From assembly GCA_044869895.1 (NCBI GenBank), contig JBIOXZ010000031.1:1-7269 (forward strand): a stretch of DNA of 7,269 nt, read 5' to 3'. The stretch is from AC-69 sp044869895 (GTDB lineage: Bacteria > Actinomycetota > UBA4738 > HRBIN12). Positions 1 through 6,102 of the stretch are shown one piece after another (the first letter of the stretch is position 1; each line of letters begins with the position of its first letter). The notes under the pieces are model-generated. The model was not told the origin of the DNA, did not search any database, and saw only the letters and a program-made list of their open reading frames with translations. The translations under genes were made by a program, and so were the position numbers.

Positions 1-194
1 CTCCGTGAGCCTGCTCACGACGCCCGGCCCCCGACCGCAGGCGGATCGGGGCGGACGGCTACCTAACTACTTAGGCAGCGAGCGCGTATTCAGTATTGGC
101 GCTTGTGTTTCTCCCGGCTTTTAACGAGGCATCCGGGGACCTCGGCCCGCTTCCCCCGAGCGATATCCGCCCAGGTCGAAGCCAGTGCACCCCC
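1..194 (-). ncRNA. ssrA: tmRNA (transfer-messenger RNA), 5' part, cut by window edge
   Basis: tmRNA charges with alanine, enters stalled ribosomes with SmpB, and supplies a short reading frame whose product marks the unfinished protein for proteolysis. Read on the minus strand, the RNA begins GGGGGTGCACTGGCTTCGAC, matching the conserved tmRNA 5' end (a G-rich acceptor strand, then a T-arm-like UUCGAC). About 95 bases in, a reading frame ends in YALAA followed by TAA, the hallmark tag C-terminus. The bases before it (AAGC then GCC) match the resume site of mycobacterial tmRNA as I remember it. The gene lies 57 bp downstream of smpB on the same strand, a classic arrangement. Only about 194 nt are present; the remaining pseudoknots and the 3' tRNA-like half with the CCA end lie beyond base 1. 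The mature 5' end (base 194) is inferred by family resemblance, since tmRNA 5' ends are made by RNase P. Confidence 0.93.
71..100 (-). other. tmRNA tag reading frame, peptide ANTEYALAA
   Basis: The resume codon is most likely GCC at 98-100, giving the nine-residue tag A-N-T-E-Y-A-L-A-A and a TAA stop at 71-73. The terminal YALAA is the signal recognised by ClpXP and related proteases in many bacteria. A second stop, TAG at 59-61, lies in the same frame four codons after the first, a natural backstop. The frame is open further upstream, but a longer tag would not fit the AAGC-GCC context that precedes the resume codon in actinobacterial tmRNAs. Confidence 0.85.
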
Positions 195-212
195 ATATGT
201 AGTTGTGAGCCC

Positions 213-218
213 AGTATA
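213..218 (-). promoter_or_regulatory. Candidate -10 box of ssrA
   Basis: TATACT on the minus strand differs from the TATAAT consensus at one position. It lies 18 bases before the inferred mature 5' end of tmRNA, so transcription would start around base 206 and leave a leader of about a dozen bases for RNase P to remove. No good -35 box is visible at 16-18 bp upstream. The site would let ssrA be expressed independently of the ftsEX-smpB operon. Confidence 0.5.
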
Positions 219-251
219 CGGCCGCCGGGGAACGGCCCGGGGCGCGTGAAG

Positions 252-722
252 CTACCGTCGGCGCCGGGCGGCCCGATCCATCTCCCGGCGGTGCTCTCGC
301 TCCAGGGCAGTCTGGCGCTTCTCGAACTGCCGCTTCCCTCGGCCCAGCCCGACCTCCACCTTGGCCAGGCCATGCGAGAAGTACACGCGGAGAGGGACGA
401 GCGTCAGTCCTCGCTCCTGGGTCTTTCCGATCAGTCTCTCGATCTCGTTCCGGTGCAGCAGCAGCTTCCTCCGACGGATGGGATCGTACCCACGCTTCTC
501 CCCCTGTTCGTACGGTGGGATGTGCATCCCCTCGAGCCACACCTCGCCCCCCTGTACTCGCCCGTAGGCCTCGGACAGGGAGCCGCGACCGCCGCGGAGC
601 GACTTCACTTCCGAGCCGGTCAGCACGATGCCGGCTTCGAAGCGGTCGAGGATCTCGTAGTCGTGGAGCGCCCGGCGATTGGAGGCGACGGTCTTCTGCC
701 TGGGGTCGGCCTTGAGGCCCAC
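252..722 (-). CDS. smpB: SsrA-binding protein SmpB
   Basis: SmpB binds the tRNA-like domain of tmRNA, delivers it to the empty A site of stalled ribosomes, and mimics the missing codon-anticodon pair. The 156-residue product has the full family layout: N-terminal ASNRRALHDYEILDRFEAGI, the GSEVKSLR strand (about residues 36-43), the HIPPYEQG motif (about 67-74), KLLLHRNEI, and GLTLVPLRVYF. It ends in the basic tail (GRGKRQFEKR...) that enters the mRNA channel. Length is typical. The start is GTG at 720-722: it lies four codons after an in-frame stop, which is the ftsX terminator TAA itself, so no earlier start exists. There is no clear Shine-Dalgarno sequence; translation is probably coupled to ftsX, whose stop is 9 bases away. 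The stop is TAG. ssrA, its RNA partner, follows 57 bp downstream. Confidence 0.97.
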   Translation of the reverse strand: MGLKADPRQKTVASNRRALHDYEILDRFEAGIVLTGSEVKSLRGGRGSLSEAYGRVQGGEVWLEGMHIPPYEQGEKRGYDPIRRRKLLLHRNEIERLIGKTQERGLTLVPLRVYFSHGLAKVEVGLGRGKRQFEKRQTALEREHRREMDRAARRRR

Positions 723-731
723 GGGCGAAGC

Positions 732-1610
732 TTAGACGTCGAGGAAGCGGCGCATCCCCGCCATGCTTGCCACCACGGCCACGACGGCCCCGGCGATCAG
801 CAACCAGGGGATCACAGCGATCACATCGCGGTTGGTAACCCAGGGCACGAACTGGATCGTGCCGTACAGCGGGTTGATGAACGCGACCTTCAGGCCGAAC
901 AGGAACAGGACCGCCGCGCCCGCACCGATCAGGCTCTCGAACAGGCCCTCGATCAGAAACGGGGCCCGGATGCGCCAGTTGGTGGCGCCGACCAGTTTCA
1001 TGATCCCGATCTCTTTGCGCCGCGCGAACAGTCCCATCCGCACCGTGTTGGCGATGAGGATGGCCGCTGCAATGAGCATGACCATGGCCACGATCAGGAC
1101 GCCCACCCTGAACACGCGGGTCACCGCGAACAGCCGATCCAGGAACCCGCTCTGGTCCACGATGCGGTCGATGCCCGGCTGCCCCTTCAGGACGGCGGCC
1201 ACCTGCGCGTATTGCTGAGGGTCGTCCAGCTTGACCCGGAGGGAGGCCGGCAGCGTGGTGCAGTCGACGTTTTCCACTAGCGCCTTCTGGCTCGCGAAGA
1301 TCTGTTTGAACCGGGCGCAGGCCTCGTCCTTGGTCTCGTAGTGGACGTCGGAGACGACCGGAAGTTCCTGCAGCTTGCCGGTGAGCGTCGAGACGGCCTG
1401 AGGATTGACCGGATCGGAGAGGTACACGGCCACCTCCACGTTGCCCGTGGCGGCCTCGATCATCAGGTTCACCTGTCGGGAGATGAGCAGCGCCAGGCCG
1501 AACAGCAACAGAGCGATGAACGTGGTCGAGACGGCGGCGAACGCGACCAGACCATTGCGCTTGAGGCCCGTGGTGACCTCGCGGAGCATGTAGTCCGTTC
1601 TGCCCGGCAC
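732..1610 (-). CDS. ftsX: Cell division protein FtsX
   Basis: FtsX is the membrane half of the FtsEX complex, which passes ATP hydrolysis by FtsE across the membrane to activate peptidoglycan hydrolases at the septum. The 292 residues show the family topology: a cytoplasmic N-terminus with REVTTGLKRNG, TM1 at about 21-44, a large outer domain at about 45-165, then TM2 (168-190), TM3 (218-240) and TM4 (263-284). The conserved loop RRKEIGIMKLVGAT (197-210) lies between TM2 and TM3. The outer domain has two cysteines (98 and 117) that could form a disulfide. The GTG start at 1608-1610 touches the ftsE stop (TAG) with no gap and has GAGGGG about 11 bases upstream inside ftsE. An ATG at 1587-1589 (codon 8) is an alternative. 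The stop is TAA. Confidence 0.96.
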   Translation of the reverse strand: MPGRTDYMLREVTTGLKRNGLVAFAAVSTTFIALLLFGLALLISRQVNLMIEAATGNVEVAVYLSDPVNPQAVSTLTGKLQELPVVSDVHYETKDEACARFKQIFASQKALVENVDCTTLPASLRVKLDDPQQYAQVAAVLKGQPGIDRIVDQSGFLDRLFAVTRVFRVGVLIVAMVMLIAAAILIANTVRMGLFARRKEIGIMKLVGATNWRIRAPFLIEGLFESLIGAGAAVLFLFGLKVAFINPLYGTIQFVPWVTNRDVIAVIPWLLIAGAVVAVVASMAGMRRFLDV

Positions 1611-2288
1611 CTAGCTGTACACCCCTCGAGACTGGTCCCGGATGACGTGGCCGCAATCGAGCTCGATCACGCGCCGTCGCATCGCGTCCACGATGGCCTG
1701 GTCGTGGGTGGCCATGACCACGGTCGTGCCGATCCGGTTCACCTTGTCCAGCAGCCGCATGATGTCCACGGAGGTGCTGGGGTCGAGGTTCCCCGTGGGC
1801 TCGTCGGCCAGCAACACGAGCGGCCGGTTCACTACCGCCCGAGCGAGTGAGACGCGCTGCTGTTCACCACCCGAGAGCTCGTCGGGGTACCCGTTCAGCT
1901 TGTCCCCGAGCCCCACGAGCTCCAGGATCTCCGGCACCCGTTGGTCGATCACGTGCTTCGGCTTCCCGATGACGTCGAGGGCGAAGGCGACGTTCTCGAA
2001 GACCGTCTTGTCCTGGAGCAGCTTGAAGTCCTGGAACACCGTCCCGATGTTGCGGCGGAGGTACGGCACCTTCCACGGCGATAGCTTGGCCAGGTTCTTC
2101 CCAGCTACGTAGATGTCCCCCTTGCTCGCCTCCTCCTCCTTCAGGAGCAGACGGATGAACGTGGACTTGCCCGAGCCGGACGCGCCCACGATGAAGACGA
2201 ACTCGCCCTTCTCGACCTCGACGCTTACGTCCTCGAGCGCGACGACGCCGTTCCGGTAGACCTTGCTGACACGCTGAACAGTAATCAT
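1611..2288 (-). CDS. ftsE: Cell division ATP-binding protein FtsE
   Basis: FtsE is the ABC-type ATPase of the FtsEX complex; it sits on the inner face of the membrane and uses ATP to drive FtsX. The 225 residues carry every expected nucleotide-binding element: Walker A GASGSGKST at 35-43, Q-loop Q86 in VFQDFKLL, signature LSGGEQQ at 138-144, Walker B VLLADEP at 158-164, D-loop NLDP, and H-loop H195 in ATHD. Nothing is missing, so it should be active. The start is ATG at 2286-2288, preceded by a modest GGAA about seven bases upstream. It is first in the ftsE-ftsX-smpB run; ftsX begins in the base after its TAG stop, which suggests translational coupling and equal output of the two subunits. 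Confidence 0.97.
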   Translation of the reverse strand: MITVQRVSKVYRNGVVALEDVSVEVEKGEFVFIVGASGSGKSTFIRLLLKEEEASKGDIYVAGKNLAKLSPWKVPYLRRNIGTVFQDFKLLQDKTVFENVAFALDVIGKPKHVIDQRVPEILELVGLGDKLNGYPDELSGGEQQRVSLARAVVNRPLVLLADEPTGNLDPSTSVDIMRLLDKVNRIGTTVVMATHDQAIVDAMRRRVIELDCGHVIRDQSRGVYS

Positions 2289-2320
2289 CTTCAGGTTCCG
2301 GGAGTAGGAGGGATGAACCG

Positions 2321-2339
2321 CGGCTGAGTGTAGCAGCCG
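2321..2339. repeat. Inverted repeat CGGCTG-N7-CAGCCG in the ftsE/yfhO-like divergent region
   Basis: Perfect 6-bp arms flank a 7-base spacer that contains the candidate ftsE -10 box. It may be an operator or a leader hairpin. Its right arm shares three bases with the next inverted repeat, so the two cruciforms or RNA hairpins could not form together. Confidence 0.55.
2327..2332 (-). promoter_or_regulatory. Candidate -10 box for ftsE-ftsX-smpB
   Basis: TACACT on the minus strand fits TANNNT. With a 17-bp spacer the -35 position reads TTCCGT, a poor match. Transcription would start near base 2320, giving a leader of about 32 nt before ftsE. The box lies in the spacer of the inverted repeat at 2321-2339, so a protein bound there would block it. 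Prediction from sequence only. Confidence 0.4.
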
Positions 2340-2353
2340 TTCTCCGTGAACGG
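2337..2353. repeat. Inverted repeat CCGTTC-N5-GAACGG in the divergent region
   Basis: Perfect 6-bp arms with a 5-base spacer (TCCGT). It lies upstream of the candidate -10 of the rightward gene and across the -35 area of the leftward operon, a position where one regulator could affect both. It overlaps the neighbouring repeat by three bases. Confidence 0.55.
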
Positions 2354-2366
2354 AACGAAGCTCAAC

Positions 2367-2372
2367 TAGGCT
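2367..2372 (+). promoter_or_regulatory. Candidate -10 box for the YfhO-like gene (leaderless transcript)
   Basis: TAGGCT fits TANNNT and ends eight bases before the ATG at 2381, so the predicted transcription start falls on or within about two bases of the start codon. The bases between (GGGCGCCC) contain no Shine-Dalgarno sequence. This is the layout of the leaderless transcripts that are frequent in Actinomycetota. No convincing -35 box is seen. Confidence 0.45.
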
Positions 2373-2380
2373 GGGCGCCC

Positions 2381-4849
2381 ATGAGAACGGCCGAACGGGG
2401 AGCGAGCACGCGCCGGACGAGCGTCGCTGCGGCTCGGTCCCCCCTTCGGCGGGCGGTCGGCACGGCCGCAGGACCGGCGCTCATCGTGGCCTCGGTGCTG
2501 ATCGCCATGCGAGGGTTCGCGTTCGCCGATCTCCTGCCGAACCAGCATCCCGACGTGCTGTCCTTCTGGCTTCCCCGATCATGCCTGTTGGGCCGGAGCC
2601 TCGCCGCCGGGCATGTGCCTTTGTGGAACCCGTTCGAGTTGGCGGGGACACCCTTCGCCGCCGATCCTCAGTCCGGCTGGCTCTATCTCCCGTGGATGCT
2701 CCTGTCGTGGCTGCTGCCCTGCGGGGCCGGCCTCCGAGCGTTCATCGTGCTCCAGCCCCTCCTGGCCGGGCTGGGGTTGTTCTGGTTCCTTCGAAAGGAA
2801 CGGCTGCACAGGATCGCGGCCACGATCGGTGGACTTTCGCTGGCCATGCTGATCGCCGCGTCCAACCTGGCGATCAGCCTTCCGTTCGCCGCGACCCTCG
2901 CGTGGACACCGTTCGTCCTCGTCGGAGCGTCGGGCTTCCTGACGGAACGCAGATGGTTCGCCCGGCTCGGGTGGCTCGCGCTCGGCGCGCTCGCATGGGG
3001 GCAGGTGGCCAGCGCCCACCTGTCGCATGGTCTGCTCGTGTCCACAGCCGTCGTGACGGCCTATGTGGCAGCGCGAACCATCCACGACATCCGATCCGGC
3101 GCGTCGCCGAGGCGGGCTGCGGCTGGCCTGGCGCTGCTCTTCCTCGGGTTCCTGCCCATCGCGAACCTGGCCATCCTGGTCCCCCGGTTCGCGCTGATCC
3201 CGAACACCAGCTTGCAAGGCGGTTACGCGGCGCTCGGCGGGACGCTCGCGCGGATCGCCGGCGTTGAGAACCGCCCGTTACCGACGAGTGGGATCTGGAG
3301 CGCATGGCCAGTGTCGTTGGCCAGTGCGCCGGGCGCATACGTGGGAGCGGCCGTGTTGCTCTCGATCCCCGCTGCGTTTCGGGCCCGGGGCTACCGGTTC
3401 CTGACGACCGCCTTCCTCGCCGCTGGGGGCATGGCCTACGCGTTGACGCTCGACCTGTTCGTGGGGGCTGCCTGGTTCCGGGACCTCGTGCTGCGCCTCC
3501 CGTACGGCGACGTCTATCTCCACAACCCGGGACGGCTGCGATACCTCGTGCTGCTCGTCGGCCCAGTGCTGGGGGCCATTGGGCTGCAAGGGTTCCTGGA
3601 ACGGCTCCCCTCGCGGCGGGAGGCCGCCTGGTGGATGGGGGGAGCGGCGGCACTCTTCGTCGGGCTCCCGATCCTGCTCGGCGCGCACCCGGAGCGGTTC
3701 GTGGTCATCACCCTGGGGACGGCCGCCACGGTGCCGGTGCTGTTCGGCTTGTTCCGAGGAAGGCGATGGACGGCAACGACGCTTCCCGTCCTCCTTGCGG
3801 CGGAGCTTCTGGGCGGGGCGTTGTGGTCTTCGGCGTACCAGGGCGGCACGGTGTTCGTAGGGCTGGAGGGGTATCCTCACCCGGCCCTCGCACCGCAGCC
3901 GCTACGGTGGCCCGAGGTGTCGATGGACCGGTACCTCGTGGCGGGGCCGATCGCCCGATACCTCCAGAACCGAGCCGAGGAGGCCCGCTACCTCAGCTGG
4001 ATTCCCCCGGCCGCCTACTTCAACAAGGGCTATCTCACATCGCAGAAACCGGAGGACTGGCCGGCGCTGCTGCTGGGCCGGGCCGTGTTGTTCCGGTTGC
4101 ACGACGCCCTGGGGTACTCACCGATCCAGCTGCCTCGGTACTGGTCCTACATCCGGGCCACGAACCGGTTGCCGGTCTACTACAACGCGGCGGTCCTCCA
4201 ACTCCCGTCGCTCAAGGACCTCCGGTTGCTCGGTGTCCGATACGTAATCGGCGCGCAGGGGGTCGGCCTGCCTCCCGGGTTGTCCGGCTCGATGGTGGCG
4301 TCGGAGCGCGGCTCCGACCTGTACCAGGTGGCGGGGTCCGAACCGAGAGTGTCGGTCGTCTCGACATGGAGGAGGGTTCCCGGCGGCGTCGAGGCCCTCA
4401 GGGCCGTCCGGGACCTCAGCTTCGATCCGGCCAGGAGCACCGTTGTGGAGGGCGAACCCGGTTTCTCCGCAACCGGCCAGCCGGGCGAGCTGGCCGGGAG
4501 CGCGACCTACCAAGAGACCGTGCCCGAGGTCGTCTCGATCACGGCATCGGCCAGCGCACCGTCGGTGGTGGTGGTTCGCAATGCATGGGACGGCGGATGG
4601 TCGGCCACCGTCGACGGGCGACCGGCGCCGGTACTCCGGGCCGACTATTTCCTCCAGGGCGTCGCGATCCCGTCCGGGACGCACGAGATCCGCCTGACCT
4701 ACCGCGACCCGATGATCGGACGAGGGCTCGCCCTCTCGGCGCTGGTCTGGTTGGGGTGGCTCGCCGGCCTCGCTGGTGCCGTGATCAGGGAGCGGCGCCG
4801 GTCCAGACCCGTCCCGGAACCCGGGGAGAGGCTCGGGATCCGGAGCTAG
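2381..4849 (+). CDS. YfhO-family polytopic membrane protein, probable GT-C glycosyltransferase
   Basis: An 822-residue membrane protein resembling the YfhO family. In Bacillus subtilis YfhO acts with CsbB to glycosylate lipoteichoic acid; the substrate here is unknown. After a basic N-terminus and TM1 (about 30-48) comes an outer loop with the GT-C style pattern QHPDVLSFW (55-63; D58 a candidate catalytic or metal residue), PLWNPF (80-85) and GTPFAADPQSG (89-99). About a dozen further hydrophobic segments run to residue 482. A soluble outer region of roughly 300 residues follows, including LRLLGVRYVI (614-623) and a late beta-rich section with NAWDGGWSATVDGRPAPV (734-751) and VAIPSGTHEIRLTY (761-774), typical of the YfhO C-terminus. 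One last TM lies at 781-801, before a basic tail. The ATG has no Shine-Dalgarno sequence (probably leaderless). The gene opposes all its core neighbours, and its TAG stop overlaps the prfB stop. Family assignment is fairly firm; the reaction is inference. Confidence 0.85.
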   Translation: MRTAERGASTRRTSVAAARSPLRRAVGTAAGPALIVASVLIAMRGFAFADLLPNQHPDVLSFWLPRSCLLGRSLAAGHVPLWNPFELAGTPFAADPQSGWLYLPWMLLSWLLPCGAGLRAFIVLQPLLAGLGLFWFLRKERLHRIAATIGGLSLAMLIAASNLAISLPFAATLAWTPFVLVGASGFLTERRWFARLGWLALGALAWGQVASAHLSHGLLVSTAVVTAYVAARTIHDIRSGASPRRAAAGLALLFLGFLPIANLAILVPRFALIPNTSLQGGYAALGGTLARIAGVENRPLPTSGIWSAWPVSLASAPGAYVGAAVLLSIPAAFRARGYRFLTTAFLAAGGMAYALTLDLFVGAAWFRDLVLRLPYGDVYLHNPGRLRYLVLLVGPVLGAIGLQGFLERLPSRREAAWWMGGAAALFVGLPILLGAHPERFVVITLGTAATVPVLFGLFRGRRWTATTLPVLLAAELLGGALWSSAYQGGTVFVGLEGYPHPALAPQPLRWPEVSMDRYLVAGPIARYLQNRAEEARYLSWIPPAAYFNKGYLTSQKPEDWPALLLGRAVLFRLHDALGYSPIQLPRYWSYIRATNRLPVYYNAAVLQLPSLKDLRLLGVRYVIGAQGVGLPPGLSGSMVASERGSDLYQVAGSEPRVSVVSTWRRVPGGVEALRAVRDLSFDPARSTVVEGEPGFSATGQPGELAGSATYQETVPEVVSITASASAPSVVVVRNAWDGGWSATVDGRPAPVLRADYFLQGVAIPSGTHEIRLTYRDPMIGRGLALSALVWLGWLAGLAGAVIRERRRSRPVPEPGERLGIRS

Positions 4850-5962
4850 GCGGCGCGGCCTTCCTCCACCCGGCGTCGGAGCTCGGCCTCGATGAGCGGG
4901 TCGATGTCCCCGTCCAACACCCGGTCCACATCGCTGATCTCCAGGTTCGTCCGGTGGTCCTTGACCAGTCGGTACGGCGCGAGGACGTAGGAGCGGATCT
5001 GGGAGCCGAAATCGATCCCCCGACGCTCGCCTCGAAGCGTCTCGAGTTTCTGTTGCTGCTCCCTTCGCATCCGTTCGGCCAGCCGGGCCTTCAGGATCCG
5101 CATGGCGACGGCCCGGTTCTGGAGCTGCGACCGCTCGTTCTGGCAGGCGGCGGTGATGCCGGTGGGGAGATGCGTGATCCGCACGGCCGAGTCGGTGGTG
5201 TTCACGGATTGCCCACCCGGCCCAGTGGACCGGTACACGTCGATCCGCAGGTCCTTGGGGTCGATCTCGATGTCCTCCTCATCGGTCTCCTCGAGGAGCG
5301 GGATGACGTCGAGGCTGGCGAACGAGGTGTGCCGGCGTTTGGCCGCGTCGAACGGCGAGATCCGGACGAGTCGATGCACGCCCCGTTCGGTCGACAGGAG
5401 CCCGTACGCGTTCGACCCGTGGACGATGAACGTGGCGCTCTTGATCCCCGCCTCCTCCCCCGGCAGGATCTCGTCCACCTCGACGTCGAAGCCGTGGCGC
5501 TCCACCCACCGCAGGTACATCCGCAGCAGCATCTCCGCCCAGTCCTGCGACTCGGTGCCGCCCGCGCCGGCGTGGAGCGTGGCGACGGCGTCGTTGTGGT
5601 CGTACTCGCCCCCCAGAAGCGCGGTCAGCTCGAGCCCGTCGATCTCGGTCTCGAGGCCGGAGACCGTCTGATCGAGCTCTCGCTCGAGCTCGGGGTCACC
5701 CTCCAGTCTCAGGAGCTCGTCGATCGCTCGAGCGTCGGCCAGACGGCGATCCAGGGACTCGAACCGATCGACGTCGGCCCGCAGTCGGGCCAGGCGCGTG
5801 GTCAGCTGCTGGCCACGCGCGGGATCGTCCCACAGGGACGGGTCGGAGACCTGTTGCTCTAGCTCCGCCACCTGTGCGCGCTTGACCTCGACGTCAAAGG
5901 AACTCCTTGGCGGAGGCGATGCGCTGCGACAGGTGCTCGATTCGCTCGGTGAAGTCGCCCAC
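4846..5962 (-). CDS. prfB: Peptide chain release factor 2, expressed by programmed +1 frameshift
   Basis: RF2 reads UAA and UGA stop codons and releases the finished protein. The gene starts at GTG 5960-5962, runs 22 codons to CTT then an in-frame TGA (5894-5896), shifts +1 by skipping T5896, and continues for 349 codons to TAG at 4846-4848. The total is 371 residues, close to the 365 of E. coli RF2. The zero-frame start (VGDFTERIEHLSQRIASAKEF) joins smoothly to DVEVKRAQVAELEQQ. The RF2-specific stop-reading tripeptide SPF is at 202-204 and the catalytic GGQ at 249-251, nearly the E. coli positions. The frame after the shift is open back to 5871, but a start there would lack the first 30 residues. 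There is no Shine-Dalgarno sequence at the GTG; a -10-like TACGAT lies seven bases upstream, suggesting a leaderless mRNA. The stop is TAG, which RF2 itself does not read. Confidence 0.95.
5893..5908 (-). promoter_or_regulatory. prfB programmed +1 frameshift site
   Basis: The minus strand reads AAGGAGTTCCTTTGAC: an internal Shine-Dalgarno-like AAGGAG, three bases of spacing, the slippery codon CTT, and TGA followed by C. The E. coli site (AGGGGG, TAT, CTT, TGA, C) has the same parts and the same spacing. When RF2 is scarce, termination at TGA is slow and the ribosome slips forward one base to make full RF2; when it is plentiful, a 22-residue peptide is released. This is established negative feedback for the family; its working here is inferred from the exact motif match. 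Confidence 0.93.
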
Positions 5963-5969
5963 GCGACCT

Positions 5970-5975
5970 ATCGTA
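5970..5975 (-). promoter_or_regulatory. Candidate -10 box of prfB (leaderless transcript)
   Basis: TACGAT on the minus strand ends seven bases before the prfB GTG, so transcription would start at or beside the start codon. The bases between (AGGTCGC) do not form a useful ribosome binding site. No -35 box is recognisable. Positional evidence only. Confidence 0.45.
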
Positions 5976-5989
5976 CCCGCCTCCCCAAC

Positions 5990-6083
5990 CGGTGCCGCGA
6001 ATCACCACGGATCCGTAGCGCCCGGCACCGCGACGAGGCCCCCGTAGGCCCTACGGTGCGTACCAGAGCTGCGGGACCGCAGC
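5990..6083. promoter_or_regulatory. Dyad-rich divergent regulatory region between prfB and the small unknown gene
   Basis: Within 94 bases there are four perfect symmetrical elements: an 8-bp inverted repeat CGGTGCCG (5990-5997) with CGGCACCG (6023-6030); between its arms the palindrome ACGGATCCGT (6007-6016); CCGTAGG-C-CCTACGG (6042-6056); and GCTGCGG-GA-CCGCAGC (6068-6083). The hexamer CCGTAG occurs at 6013-6018 and 6042-6047 and, inverted, at 6051-6056. A -10-like TACGGT (6052-6057) for the rightward gene overlaps the third dyad. One- and two-base spacers are too short for stable hairpins, so protein binding sites are more likely than RNA structures. The regulator is unknown. Confidence 0.5.
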
Positions 6084-6102
6084 CAGGGTGAAGGAGGGAA
6101 CC

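Noticed and set aside
71..373. A 100-codon minus-strand protein ending in ALAA
   Set aside because: Its end is the tmRNA tag and its front overlaps smpB in another frame. It is the tmRNA reading frame extended by chance, not a protein gene.
96..1280. 394-codon plus-strand open frame antisense to smpB and ftsX
   Set aside because: Antisense shadow rich in Asp, His, Gln and Arg, without domain signals or a ribosome binding site.
1587..1589. ATG at codon 8 as the start of ftsX
   Set aside because: Possible, but the GTG directly after the ftsE stop has a better upstream GAGGGG and fits tight translational coupling. Kept as an alternative only.
121..1656. Long minus-strand open frame across ssrA, smpB and ftsX
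   Set aside because: It lies in a different frame from smpB and ftsX, which are unambiguous; the product is Arg/Gly/Pro-rich low-complexity sequence and runs through tmRNA.
3304..5862. Very long plus-strand open frame (852 codons) overlapping the YfhO-like gene and prfB
   Set aside because: It spans the convergent junction in the wrong frame, its translation is Gly/Arg/Pro-rich with no recognisable domain, and both true genes beneath it have clear family motifs. It is a by-product of high GC with few stop codons.
4846..5871. prfB as a 341-codon gene starting at 5871 with no frameshift
   Set aside because: This start would lose the conserved N-terminal helix; the sequence upstream encodes it in two frames joined at an exact RF2 frameshift site.
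6088..6102. GTG at 6088 as the start of the small membrane protein gene
   Set aside because: The strong AGGAGGG would then lie inside the coding region, whereas the ATG at 6103 has it at a suitable distance.
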